64,000 nt of DNA from Tremella fuciformis (taxonomy: Eukaryota > Basidiomycota > Tremellomycetes > Tremellales > Tremellaceae), in contig CP136492.1 in assembly GCA_032768795.1 (NCBI GenBank), positions 62,001 through 126,000 of the forward strand, written 5' to 3'. The position numbers were made by a program, and so were the translations under genes. Below are positions 27,809 to 39,571 of this stretch, piece after piece (positions within the stretch are counted from its first letter, which is position 1; each line of letters opens with the position of its first letter). The notes beneath the pieces are model-generated. The model was not told where the DNA came from, made no database searches, and saw only the letters and a program-made list of their open reading frames with translations.

Positions 27809-30180
27809 ATGACTCTGGTCCCTTCACTGTTGGCGCCTGTCGCCGTCAACGGCAAACATCTCAAACCCGCGGCATGTTTGCATCCCCTCAATCCGCTGTC
27901 CAGCGCGGAGCTCGAGGCGGCTGCCAATCTCATTCGAGATCATGCCCAGGCAGCTTTTCCAAATGCTCCCGTGTGGTTCAAGGTGGGCAGGGAAGTCGAA
28001 GGCTCACACCGCTGACAATAGAATGTCACGCTCCGTGAGCCGCCGAAAGCTGAGCTTGTGCCTTGGCTCCTGGCTTCCAGACGCGGGGAAAGGCCATCAC
28101 CGCCAAGTCGCATGGCGTCCGGACTCATATCTCAGAGGACTCCTCCGAAGACCATCTTCACCGAATACGTCGTAGACCTCAGTGCGCAAGCAGTGGTCAC
28201 TGCAAAAGTCGTTGTGGACACGGATCACGCACCCTTGGACCATCACGAGATGCTGGCGGCCGAGAAGGCCTTGCTCAATGACCCAGGATTCGCCAAAGTG
28301 GTCCAGAAGCTTGCGCTTCCAGAGGGCGCCGTCATTCTGGCTGATCCATGGCCGTACGGTGCGGATTCTGGTGATGAGATGCCCCGACTTATCAAGTTCA
28401 TGGCTTATTTGTGAGTGCTGTTGCAATATGAGCCCATAGATTGACGAGCAGCCGACTGAGTGATGACCCCGACTCGAATCACTACGCTCTGCCTTTACCG
28501 CTGATACCCGTGCTTGATCCAGACACCATGAAGCTGCACTCGATACATTATACGCCGATTTACGGCGGCGAGTCCACAACGACCATCGAGGCGCTATGGG
28601 CGGAGGGGAAGACCTTCCCTTGGGAAAAGCTGGTTGCCAGCGAGTATAAGCACGACCTGCAGGGCCTGCCCACCCGCACGGATCTGTCTGAGCTCCAAGT
28701 GGTGCAGCCGAACGGACCGGGCTTTGTCGTCGACGGTCAACAGATCTCATGGCAAAAGTGGCAATTCCTCGTCGGCTTCAACGTGAGTTGTAATAGTACG
28801 TGCAAAGCTGACCGCAGTATCGGGAAGGGCTGACTATCCACGACGTGCGATACGACGGGAGAGACGTCTTCCATCGCCTCTCGGTATCGGACATGACTGT
28901 ACCGTATGGTGACCCTCGACCTCCGTAAGCGTAGATGAGTGCACGGCTCCGCTTGTGCTGACCTCCAAGCTTCCATCGAAAGCAGGCATTCGACCTCGGT
29001 GACGTAGGTGCCGGGATCTGCGCCAATCAGCTCGACCTGGGTTGCGATTGCCTGGGCGCTATCAAGTACTTCTCCGCCGACATCATCGACTCACAGGGCA
29101 AGGCCCAACATCTAAAGAATGTCATTTGTGTGCATGAGCAGGATGACGGCATCGGATGGAAGCGTATGTTGTCACCTCCTCGTCGGCTCACTCTGACATC
29201 TAGACACCCATTACCGGACAGGAAAGGCCTCCGTGACCCGCAGTCGTATTCTCATCGTGCAGATGATTGTAAGTTCTTGCTTATTGTCCCGTAATCGCTG
29301 ACTTGAGATCACCGTCGCGAATTATGAGTACGTCTTCGCCTGGAAGTTTGACCAGGCAGCCGGCGTTCACCTTGAAACTCGTGCCACTGGAATCCTTTCG
29401 ACTCACGCAATCATTCCTGGAGAAGTCTCGCCATATGGGAACATTGTAAATCCAGGGGTGCTGGCACCCAATCACCAACACTTGTTCTCGCTCCGTATCG
29501 ATCCGGCTATTGGTGCTCTTGGCGAGGGCAACACCGTTGTCCAAGAGGACAGTGTCCCAATGCCATACAAGCGCGTCTCCCCTTCTGGCCCCAACCCGTA
29601 CGGAGTTGGCTACACGGTGGAGAAGACACCAATCGAAATCAGCGGTTTTGCTGATGCGGCACCGCACAAGAACCGGGTTTTCAAAATCATCAATCCCCAT
29701 CATAACAACCCTGTTTCAGGCCGATCAATAGGGTACAAGCTGGTTCCGGCCGCGTCTCAGCTCATGTTGGCACACGAAGAATCCATTGGCTACGCACGCG
29801 CGGAATTTGGCAGTCATCACATCTGGGTCACGCAGCACCGTGACGGCGAGCTATTCTCCGGTGGCGAATACACCAATCAGTCCAACGGTGGCGCCAACGG
29901 TATCCTATCTTGGGTCGCACGCGAGGACAAAGTTGCAGATGCCGATCTCGTGCTTTGGCATACATTCGGCTTGACGCATAACCCTCGGGCAGAAGACTTT
30001 CCAGTCATGCCCTGCGAGACGCACATGATCAGCCTCAAACCAGCAGATTTCTTCGTGGCGAATCCCGCACTTGATGTGCCTGCTAGCGTACAGCAGTTCA
30101 ACAAGAGCGTGCTGGTAGCGGAACAACACGCGCAAGCTGCGCACGAGAAACCTGCCGGCTTAATGTGCTGTGGGAAATAG
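27809..30180 (+). CDS. copper amine oxidase
   Basis: Copper/topaquinone amine oxidase, about 680 residues, which oxidises primary amines to aldehydes with release of ammonia and hydrogen peroxide. Exons from ATG 27809 cover the N2/N3 domains ([32 protein letters not shown]) and the catalytic domain. The topaquinone tyrosine is in [10 protein letters not shown]. The copper histidines are H-x-H in [11 protein letters not shown] and the distal one in [16 protein letters not shown]. The catalytic base is in [19 protein letters not shown]. The exon from about 29310 runs unbroken to TAG 30178-30180. The tail ends CCGK, without a peroxisomal SKL signal, and no secretion signal is seen at the start. 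It sits beside an FAD amine oxidase and a cupin, pointing to amine catabolism. Confidence 0.93.
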
Positions 30181-30598
30181 CTGTCTTGTACTTGCAACGT
30201 ACGATAGAGACATTTGTATGGAATATCTGGCACTGCTGTCTCGCTCAGCTATTCTTGTGGCCTCTGTCATGGTTCGCCACGCCTCCAGAATCGGAGGAAA
30301 CCTCGGGAGCCCAGAGTGTGCGACCAGAAGTGCATAGTGCCCTCGACACTGAACCATCGCTTGGTGTGTTTGCAACATTCTGGGACACAGTCTGTATGCT
30401 GTCTGCTATTTTGTATACAGGATTGTAAGTTCCGTGAGCCTCGCGTAGGTCAGAATCTTTGGGGAAGCTGCGGCCGAGGAGGATGAAGCCACGACAGCGC
30501 AGCTTGGCTCTGGCCGTCTGGTTGCGATATACATGTTCCTGTTCCAGCGCAATGCATGTCACTCTACTAAGCAGCCTCGAACGACGATGTCAACAGTC
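30181..30598. other. convergent intergenic region
   Basis: 418 bases between the stops of the copper amine oxidase and the FAD oxidoreductase. No gene or repeat recognised; terminators expected. Confidence 0.4.
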
Positions 30599-32256
30599 TC
30601 AGATGCTGACTTTCGCCATGTCCTCGTTGATTTCAGGGGCAGGATGCTTGTGATAGCCCATAGAGGTGAGGATGACATTTGTGTCACTCTCATATCGCTC
30701 CTTGGTGAACAAGTACGGTGTCGGGAGTCCAGCCGACTGCAGAACCTCAAGGCCCTCTGCGCCAGTCTTGCCTGACAACAAGAGCTCGGACAGTGCTACG
30801 GCGGAGCCGAAGATCCGGCTGCTGTCAGCGCCTTCTTCAGTTGTATTTTCGATTTCCTACTCGCCTCATACCGTGACCGTGAAACCCGGCCATGACAAAG
30901 AGGCCGTCGGGCTGTGCAACATGCTGACCGATCCAGGGTACAAGGTCGGAGGAGTATCCAAGAACTTCCGTCAGCTTTCAATGATCTGAGTCAATAGACG
31001 ACTTACTACCAGTCCATACGCGGTCGACGTTGGAGGTCGCGTCTGGCCAGTTGACGAAATGTTTCGGCATGTATTCGGTAAAATAGTCAACTGCTCCCGG
31101 TCTTTCATCAGTCACCGAGGCCCATCTTAAAAGTGACTCACAGGAGTTCTGAATCGTCCACGCTGCCGTACCAATTCTTCGGGTCCTCAATGTAGCCTTG
31201 TTTAGCTCCGCCCAGGATGACACGTTTATCTGCCTCTTGCCGACAGATCATGTAGTCGCCTCTGCCAGCGCCGAACTTGATCGCGTATGAAGTAAAGAGC
31301 TGCCGCATTACCTTGGACGAAGGAGTAGACGTGGGCTGTGGAGCAGGAATATTCAAGGATGAAGCGGTTCCTCGGACCGGGACTACTTTGTTGGCCATGT
31401 CGGGCAGGATATTCGAGGTGTAACCATTCGTGCAAGTGACAACACGGGGGGCCTTGATGACCCCTCTATGTGTGCAGACGCACCACAATTCGCCGTTGTG
31501 GGTGAGGGATGTGACGGGAGTGGTAGTCTGAAGGTTGAATGAGCCGTCTGCTTCAGCGGCAAGCTCGAAGCATCTCTCAAGCAAACCCGTGGCCAATTTG
31601 TACGGCCAGATGCTGGCTACCCGGTACATGCAGCCCCAGAGTCCGCCCTTGACTTGACTCAGCCGTTCGAGCTCTTCTGGGTCGTCAAGCTCGCGAAGCA
31701 TGCGCTTTGATTCCGGCCAGTCGTTTGTTCGTTCCTGGTAGCTCGCTCGCGCATTAGCGGCCATTGGCTCGGTCATGCAAACGTCATAGGCCGTTGTGAC
31801 GTGGAAAGAACATTCGATCGGCTCGGCGGCCAGCAGCTCCTCAAAACGAGCGAGGTGACCGGTCTCGAAACGCAACAGCTCATCCGCGAGCTTCGCACCG
31901 TATTTGGCTTTGTGAGCCCGGTCTGAAATCAGCGTGACTCTCGCAGCATACGGCCAGTACTTGCAGATGATGTACGGATCCGTTTTCACCTGGCCACCAT
32001 TGCGAGCGGTTGCTCCCGTACACACCTCTCGCGCCTCAAGAATGACAATGCTGAGTTTCGGGTTGCCTTTGAGCAGCTTGTAAGCCAAAAGACTACCGGA
32101 CAGACCCGAGCCGACAATGACGATATCGGCCGTTTGTGGTAGTTCCTCGGAGGTGCGATGGCGCTCAAGCCTTGATGGCTCGGACAGCCAGAATGACGGC
32201 AAGTAGTTGCTGACCGGGAGTCCGGCGGGCTGAAGGGAGTACGGGTAGCTGACCAT
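30599..32256 (-). CDS. FAD-dependent oxidoreductase (DAO family, amine/amino-acid oxidase-like)
   Basis: Flavoenzyme of the D-amino-acid oxidase fold, closest in look to gamma-glutamylputrescine-oxidase/PuuB-like proteins. The first exon from ATG 32256 (in-frame ATGs at 32319/32322 are possible) has ADIVIVGSGLSGSLLAYKL (FAD-binding glycine motif), CTGATARNGGQ and a long substrate domain with TPVTSLTHNGELW and CTNGYTSNILP. After introns of about 40-50 bases near 31140, 31010 and 30870 the C-terminal exons give RVWTG, YSSDLVPWIGQ, GLFVMAGFHGHG (second FAD contact) and a last exon ending DMAKVSI at the stop 30599. Expected reaction: oxidative deamination of an amine or amino acid with peroxide release. 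It is convergent with the copper amine oxidase and divergent from the cupin. Confidence 0.85.
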
Positions 32257-32515
32257 CGTCGAATGTCGAGGTGTGGGGATTTCGTGGCGAATGATGTTGC
32301 GAATGATGTTCTTTAACATCATTGGCCCCGACCATTCGGGGTTAGCCTTCCGCGGCTTTGGCCGAGAAGCTCGCTTATCGCGCTTAATCTTCCTATCTCG
32401 CCCTTGCAGGTCATTGCGGTCGAGTGTTTCGTATCGATGTTTAGTCTCAACTGTGTACTCAACTGCATGCAGCTATGCCGCCAATTCGCGTATTCACCGT
32501 TGATACTCACTGACC
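32257..32515. promoter_or_regulatory. divergent promoter region, FAD oxidoreductase / cupin
   Basis: 259 bases between two starts facing outward. A tandem pair AATGATGTT occurs at 32291-32312. No clear TATA box. Confidence 0.35.
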
Positions 32516-33011
32516 ATGTGTGACTCGAAGCCCCTCATCCAGATCTTCTCGGGCGCGAGCAGCATGCCCCTGATCAACGTGAAAGAGGGAGCCTGGTTGT
32601 GTAAGTGGAGAGCTCAATGTGCTCGCCAGCTCAAAGACAGTCGATATGGGCTCGAGTGAAGTCAATGACAAGGCGTACACTGGAGGAATCTTCGTCAAGG
32701 ACGAGCACGCCGTCGACCTGAGGAACGACAATTTTCCAGGCAACGAGGTGGATGCGGGCCTTGCATTAATGCAGAGTGTAGCTTACTCGTAGTGGAAGTA
32801 CATTCTTGAGGGTGAATGGCAGTGAGTCAATATGTTGCACGCAGTAGGCACTCAATTGACGACAGCATGATCCAGAATGGGAAGAACTTGGTCGCTAAGC
32901 CAGGCGACGTTGTCTTCCTTCCCAAGGTCCGCCCGATTGAAATCGTCTGACGTGTCTCATCACTAGGGGACCGCTTTCCAATCCCTCAAGAATCCGTTCA
33001 AAGCTTTCTAG
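32516..33011 (+). CDS. small cupin protein (EutQ-like)
   Basis: A five-exon gene that no single frame reveals. ATG 32516 begins CDSKPLIQIFSGASSMP. The exon after the first intron encodes EVNDKAYTGGIFVKDEH. A 45-base intron then joins GNE to WKYILEGEW, and the next exons give MIQNGKNLVAKPGDVVFLPK, then GTAFQSLKNPFKAF and TAG 33009-33011. The W/V-x-Y-x-L-E-G-E strand and the KPGDVVFLPKGT strand are the two conserved motifs of small cupins related to the ethanolamine-utilisation protein EutQ. Role unknown. Divergence from the FAD oxidoreductase and closeness to two amine oxidases suggest a part in amine metabolism. Confidence 0.8.
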
Positions 33012-33549
33012 TGAGTCGACGGTTATCCACAGTGCATTGACATCAGCGTGACCAATCGTGGTTCGCAGCAACATGTCCCATACAAATGAGCATAGATGTA
33101 GCTTATGGCAATCCTGAGTCGTCAGGCCCAATCACGTCCGCATGATTCTACTTCGCGATGTGGGAAGCGGCTGCACGCTGTAACAGACAGAGCACCGCAT
33201 TCAGATATAGCCCCTCTCACAATCAGACTGGTGGCGAGAAGTGGGCAAGGCGGATGGTTGCAGCGGACCATAGGAGCGAGATTCCTGGATGTTTAGCTTC
33301 CTCTCCACTATTGCTCTTCGATTTGTTGAGCATGATGACCAGGTAAGCACTCCGGGAGTCCTCCTCGTCTCGCGCACAGGGTCCTCATTCTTGGATGCAT
33401 CCACTACTTGTCTGTAAGAGATATTCAAACAACCTCGTTATCTAGAAAGCTCGCCGCGCCGCCGAGAACAACCGTATGACAAAGCCCCCTCGAAAAGTCG
33501 GAGGGATTGCGGGAAAGTACTTATGCACATCTTCGCGTGGTAAAGTCGG
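33012..33549. other. convergent intergenic region
   Basis: 538 bases between the stops of the cupin and the UNC93-like porter. Only short frames without recognisable motifs. Confidence 0.4.
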
Positions 33550-35352
33550 TCAAACAGAAGCCTCGACGACTTGATTGGCCGGCCTGAGTTGGATGTCCTG
33601 GATCTGACCGTCTTCGGTGACAGCCTTGAGCTCTTTGGACTCGTCCGGGAGCTCCTGGACAACGAACCAAAGGGGCGGGATCGAGACGCAGAAGACGGCA
33701 AAATAGATGCTGAACGGAATCCACTTGTTGGCGGTGTGCGAGTTGATACCGTAAGAGACTGCCTGGCCGACCGTTTCCCACCCCCGGAACACACCACCCG
33801 TGCGTGCGTTTGTTTGGACGTCCGATGCGAATTGACCGAGGATCCAGTAGACCAAGGTCTGGGACATCCACCTGGATGTGAGCGCTGTCCTAAGAAGCCT
33901 TGTCAAAAGGCCTACGCGTTGACCTGGTAGATGAAGTAGGGCAGCCAAGAGACGGCCCAGCGGTCGGCGGTGTAGTCCAAGCGCAGGGTGGAGGGGCGCT
34001 GGAAGAACCAGTGCAGGTTGATCATGACCCAGATAAGCATCCCCCTGTTGTCATCAGGAAGACCGAGATGATCCCACGTGTAGACTCACAAAGTGGGAAT
34101 AGTGTAGATCCAGAACGCGACGTTACCTTTGCGCTTGGGCCCAAGCACCTTGCCGTCAAGCAGCATGCCGAACAGAGGGTTGAAAATACAGGCGGCCACA
34201 GGGCACAGGAAAGCAGACAGAGCTCGGGCGCGGACGGAGAAGTGAAGCGAGAGCTTATGATGAGCTGCCACCCGTTCGATGGTGAGTACTCACGTAGGTC
34301 CCCCAAACCCCATCCCCAAAGTAACTGTAGAAGTATATGGGCACAAGAAGGAGCGTCTGTCGTCAGCTCCGTCCGACATCTGACTTCGCTCCCTTCACCC
34401 TCTTCTGCTTGTGATGCTCCCACAGAAGCTTCATCTCTCGTTTCCACGACTGTTTGGGAACCATCGGCACACCATAGCCATCACTGCGCACGACCCGACT
34501 GGAGCGGGTGAGAAGGAGAGCAGCAGGCAGGCCGACACATTCAAGACCAAGGAAGGCAAGGTATGTGTTGACGGACACACCGCCAGCGCCGTTGCTGGCG
34601 ATGTTGAGACCGAGTGTAATGGCGCCCCCGATGATCGAGCCCACATTCCGCATGCACACCCAGATTGAGACGTAGAGTCCACGGCGGTGCTCCTCAGGGT
34701 ACGATATCATGGCTGTCGCCTCGGACACATACAGGAAGGCAGAGGTGAAGCCGTAACTGCATTGAGCCCCATCCCAGCGGCGAGAGATGACTCACAGAGC
34801 CTTGGCGAAGATGAGATACCACTGAATGCCGTACTTGCTGTTCACGTAGAAGCCGGAGCCCGAGAGGGGGAACCCGAGGGCACCGATGCAGCAAGCGATC
34901 GGAATACCAACAGTGCTTATGATAGGACCGCCGATCATCCTGCGACTCAGCTACGGCTGGGCGTGGGACAGCGACCTCACGCAACAAAGGCAGAGACAGC
35001 ATATTGCGTGGATGAGGCAATGTTGGAAGTGTAGGGACTGGCCAGACCACCACCCCCAAGGCCAGAGATAGCTTATATGAGCCTCGTCTCTGGACAAAAG
35101 GAGAGACTCACCGTTACTCATCGAGGGGCCAGAGAATGAAAGAATCGAGAGGATGACCATTTGAAAGGCTACGCTGCGGTAGCGTCTCACCCACTTGTTC
35201 TTGGGCACCTCGATGACACGGAGTGCATCGTGTCGGAGCTCGTCGTCGACTTCAGCAATGGCGATTTGATGAACGTCCTCCTTGGACTCGTCAACGCCGT
35301 CGACATTGTCGGCCGCGGACCGGGTCGGCTCGACGTCGTAGGAGGCACCCAT
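33550..35352 (-). CDS. UNC93-like MFS transporter
   Basis: Multi-exon membrane protein from ATG 35352 (MGASYDVEPTRSAADN). The acidic N-terminal tail is followed by KNKWVRRYRSVAFQMVILSILSFSGPSMSN, the opening of UNC93-like porters. Later exons give ATAMISYPEEHRRGLYVSIW, RNVGSIIGGAITLGLNIASN and AFLGLECVGLPAALLLT, then a cytosolic loop KREMKLLWEHHKQKR. The last exon shows QTLVYWILGQF and a C-terminal helix FSIYFAVFCVSIPPLWFVVQEL with the stop at 33550. This family in fungi is of unknown substrate. It follows the same strand as the sugar porter at 35884, separated by 531 bases. Confidence 0.78.
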
Positions 35353-35883
35353 TGCGCTACTTGATGTTTGGTGGTTGAGTCGATAGGAGCAGTTTGGCAG
35401 AGGTATATATATGCAGAGGGTCAGCACAACGACCAGATTCTCGTCAAAGGCGACGCCAATCGACCTCGACCAGTAACCAATGATAGTCTCAATTGACGAG
35501 ATAGGCGATGCGCCCAGATAAGGAACGGCCCGCAGCCTCACCCCTGCGCCACGGTGTCACGACGCCAAAATCGGCCTGCTCCGTCACTCCTGCTGCCCTG
35601 TCATTTCCATTCCTGAGTTGGAGATATATTGCGTCTGTTGCGAAATACAGGAACTCGACCTACGACACCCCGCCAACTTGGTTGAATACGACTCTGTCAG
35701 GAGATATCGGAAAAAGTATTTCAGGCTCCCAAGTCAAGAAGAGCACAAATGTAAGAGACGTTGGAATTTTGGGAGCGAGCTTACTTGCATGCGTAGTAAC
35801 AACGGTCAGACCTGACTTTACTCTGAAAACGTTTGAGGGCCCAAGCCCCACGAGGCAGACGATACTACCCGAACGAAACTAGC
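35353..35883. other. intergenic region upstream of the UNC93-like gene
   Basis: 531 bases between two minus-strand genes. It contains TATATATA at about 35404-35411 (read on either strand), about 55 bases before the ATG at 35352, a plausible TATA element. No gene recognised. Confidence 0.45.
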
Positions 35884-37725
35884 CTAAGATTGTTGCTGAC
35901 GCAGGATATCCTGCCCATAGTTGCCGACACACTCCGTGGTCTTGAATTTCCTCGCTGGGATGCGACGCACTTGCCGGTCAGTCTCGACTCATGAAGTATC
36001 GCGAGATACCTACGGAAGAGCTCATCGATTTGAGCATAGGACCTGCCCGTGTAATCCGGAATGAAGAACCAGATGAGCACGAGGCCAACCAGACCGAAAC
36101 CGCCAAACATGAAGCCGACTTTGACGCCCATGGAGGTGAGCATGTAGGGGAATGTATTCGCGAAGATGTTCATGCCGATCGAGTTACCGAGATTACCCAT
36201 GGTGGCTGACTGAGCACGCAGGCGAACGGAACCACTCTCTGCGGTGTAGGTCCAGCCAGCAGCGCCCGGTCCGCAGACAGAACCGGCCGCGGCAATGGTG
36301 ACAAAAGCGATGAGCAGATTCGAGGCTGCGGTAGAGCTCGCAGGAGAGGGCAACGCGGCACCGATGACACCGACAACTATCATCGAGACGCACATGACCG
36401 CGCAGCCGACGAACAAGATGCGGAAGCGACCGATCTTCTGGTTATCGATTATGAAGTAGAGGCCAAAGTTGGTGCCAAAGCAAACGACCTGGACGATGGC
36501 CGCCGCGACAAGCGAGTTTTTAAAGCCGGCGAGAGAGAAAAAGTATGTCGAGTACGGTCCAGTGATGACGTGACCAAACAGCGGCTGGCAAAAGGCGGGG
36601 AAGGTGGCGCAGAAGGTCCGTCTAGCATCGATGCCCCTGAAGAGGTCGAGATACGAGGCGCCCTTACTCAACTCCTTCGCCTCGGCTTCCATCTCGATGG
36701 TGTATGCGAGTTTGGCCATTTCGATGTCGATCTCCTGCTCGTCTTTCTGTGGGTACATGAAGCGAAGACTCTTTCGGCATTGCTCTGTCTTGTTCTTCAG
36801 CAACAGCCAGTAAGGTGACTCGACGAGGTAGAGCAATTCGGCGGCGAGAACTGGGCGTGAGCGCGAACCTCCTTAGGACCCTGCGTGACTCACTGATGAC
36901 GGGAATCCCGACCATGATGTAGAGGGGCACCCTCCAAGCCCTGTCATCATCGACGCCAGGCCACTTTTGGCTCGTGCCATAGCAGATGAGGGTCGATACG
37001 AGGTTGCCGAGATTCATGAGCAAGTTGAAGGTCGAGAGGGCAATACCCCGGATCTCCCTTGGTGCTACCTCGCCAATGTAGGTGGAGACGCCGGCCTGCA
37101 TAAATCCCGTGCCGAGACCCATGACCGCCTTGGCTCCGGCCCACATCTTCCAGTTCTTCGAGGTACATTCGAGTGTGGCTCCGATCATGTTGAGCAGGAT
37201 GATGAGGTACATGATGAAGCGTCGACCAGTCTTGTCGGCGAGGTACCCATTTCCGAACATTCCCAGTAATTGGGCTAGGGAAGCAACGGTCCAGCTGTGT
37301 CTCGTCAACTACAAATGGTTTTGCAGGGCTGCCGCTCACGAGTTCCACCTTCCGCCTACAACCGTGTAGCTGCCATCGGCAGTCGGTGTGCCCATGGTCT
37401 TGACGAATGAGGCTACGCCCATCATGTTGCCCGCCATGTTGAGCTCGATGCCACAGATGATACCATTAAGCTGAGGTCAGGCTAAGACTCCATCGGCGGA
37501 TGAATAACCTACGAGAACGGCAAACATGACCATGCAGATCCTTGGGTTGGCCCGGAGAACCGTCCAAGTACCTTTGGCGGCGGAGAGTTCCTCGTCGGCG
37601 GCGATGCCAAGGTTGACGTTGATGGCCTTGTCTGTGATGAAGGTGCCCTCACCCCCGGTTGGGTTAGCCAGACCGGGAATGACTTCGACGTGTAGGTCCT
37701 TCTCTTTGTCTTCTTCGTACGACAT
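35884..37725 (-). CDS. MFS sugar porter (maltose/alpha-glucoside-like)
   Basis: From ATG 37725 the N-terminal tail is acidic and long (MSYEEDKEKDLHVEV...), then helix 1 ICMVMFAVLVGYSSADG. Conserved parts are GNGYLADKTGRRF (helix 2-3 loop), GAKAVMGLGTGFMQAGVSTYIGEVAPREIRG, LLYLVESPYWLLLKNKTEQCRKSLRF and EIDIEMAKLAYTIEME. Then comes a complete second half with MNIFANTFPYMLTSMG and IPDYTGRSYAQIDELF. A 44-base intron leads to the last exon ending GQDILRQQQS with TAG read at 35884-35886. The central loop pattern P-Y-W-L and the tail E-L-F fit alpha-glucoside/maltose-type fungal sugar porters. It shares the next 625 bases with a divergent esterase. Confidence 0.82.
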
Positions 37726-38350
37726 TGTGTTCGGTTGAAGCGGTGTGAGTAACCCGTCACGAAGTATAGATGGATGTCGGCGATCTTGTAGGGACGGGGA
37801 GTGGTAGGGTGGATTGCAGCCCCATGGGTGCCCCAAACTAGCGGGCTTTATAGCTCGAAAAGACGCCACGCCCCAGGATAGCAAAGAGCAGTCGTCACGT
37901 TGCTCGCCTGTCTTTGATCGGATCGCCTGTTCATCTGCTGTAGATTGCCTCTTCCGCAATGCGGCGGTGTTGGGACAAAAGGCGATGGAGAAGGTAGACC
38001 CGCCGGCAACGCAGAAACATGACCAGTCATCGTCGCCGTCCCCCTGTAAAATGCAACTCGCTTCTCGCCGCCTCGCCTGCTGCTCAGTTCTCGCCGTCTC
38101 GGCTGTTCCGACCCCGCATGAGTTGGGGGGCCCTCTCAACGCGCCGCAACCAGCGGTCTCGCTTCTCGCCTATTCTCCTTACCTCGCCGTCTCGGCTCTT
38201 GTGGGATTTTCACGTGTTCCTCGGCAAGTCGCCTATCGACCCAAGATTAAACCTGTATCCTCGTTCAAGTGTTACTCATTGCCAGGGAGAGTGGTAGTAT
38301 AAATCCTCGTCGAAGGCGTGTCCACCGCCCTTCTCCCCGAAAGATCCAAT
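37726..38350. promoter_or_regulatory. divergent promoter region, sugar porter / esterase
   Basis: 625 bases. It includes an imperfect repeat CTCGCCGTCTCGGCT at about 38090 and 38183 within pyrimidine-rich sequence. No TATA box is certain and no gene is recognised. Confidence 0.4.
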
Positions 38351-39408
38351 ATGACCGTAGACCCCGCCACGGCTCTATCGGCCCTCAGCCTCAATGGAGC
38401 AAGCGGCTCCCAGGGTCACCGCGAGCCTGCTGCTGCTCAGAAGAAGGGGCCAATCATGCCTCCCGCATCAGTCGTCAAGGCATTCAACCACTTTTGGATC
38501 GACACCCATGTTGAGGATCTTCCCAGTAAAATCAGCTTTGAGCTGTACCCCCAACCGACTCGTGGGCTAGGCGCCCAGGGTTCCTATCTCGTGACCCTAC
38601 CACCAGGCTACAAGGAGGACAGCGAAGAGCGATATCCGGTCCTGTATTGGCTGCACGGGGGCATGGGAACTCAGCGTCAAGCTCAGTGGGCGTTGGAGTT
38701 TTATCGAAATGCGATGGAAGAGGGAAGAATGCCTAAAACCATCGTGGTGTCGGTTCAGGTCAGCTGGACCGTGTCTCTTGTCATCATCCACTGACTCGGC
38801 CAGGCTCTGCCCGTCGGTTGGTACGCCAACTCACTCGACGGTGAACGACCGATAGCTACCATTGTATCGAAAGACCTCGTCCAAGCCATCGATCAGCGGT
38901 ACAAAACAGTGCGACATCCTTCGGGGCGGTGGATCGAGGGTTTCTCCATGGGAGGGTGAGCCCTTTTCTGCTGCCCCGAATCCACTTCTCTGACTTTCAC
39001 AGCTACGGGACGCTGCACCTCGGCTTCTCATATCCCGAGATATTCGGCGTGCTCTCCTCTATAGCCGGGGCGCTGCTTCCTTCTCTGTCGCAAGAGCCGC
39101 CGCAGCGCGTGGTCGATACATTCGGGACTTCTCAGGCCTATTACGACAACTGTCACCCCTACTATCTCCTCGAGGCCAATGGTTCACGGCTGAACGATAC
39201 GGTAGTGAGGCTACTGTCCGGTTCAGATGACGTCCGTTTGACCGAGGCTATCGCACGCATGAGCAAGCGAATGTCAAGCCTAGGGATGGATCACAAAGCC
39301 GTGGAGGTCAAAGACGTAGATCATGCCTACGAGGCGATACTCGAAGGCACCGGTCAATACGCCACGGAATTCTGGCAGGCCGCAGCGGCGCGAATAGTCA
39401 AAGCTTAG
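38351..39408 (+). CDS. esterase-D-like alpha/beta hydrolase (putative esterase, PF00756)
   Basis: Three exons: 38351-38758, 38804-38955, 39003-39408. The product has no signal peptide and is predicted cytosolic. It shows the strand-turn FELYPQPTRGLGAQGSYLV, PGYKEDSEERYPVLYWLHGG (oxyanion HG motif), and the nucleophile elbow WIEGFSMGGYG, formed exactly across the second intron. An aspartate is expected near FGTSQAYYDNCHPY, and the histidine is in DVDHAYEAI. This is the layout of the esterase-D/feruloyl-esterase-like family. The substrate is unknown. It is divergent from a sugar porter and convergent with a short-chain dehydrogenase. Confidence 0.85.
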
Positions 39409-39571
39409 CCGCTCGCGCATGCACATCGATAGTACCACATGACACGCATAGCGGCCCTGTTCCCGGCCGCCTTTGGTCATAGCATAGCGGTTTTCAACAA
39501 GCGATCGCCGAGCAGGCTGGGTCGCGGATGCAAGAGAGGGGACTTGCGGCTACGGTAGAGCAGCTACTATT
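39409..39571. other. short convergent intergenic region
   Basis: 163 bases between two facing stops; nothing recognised. Confidence 0.3.
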
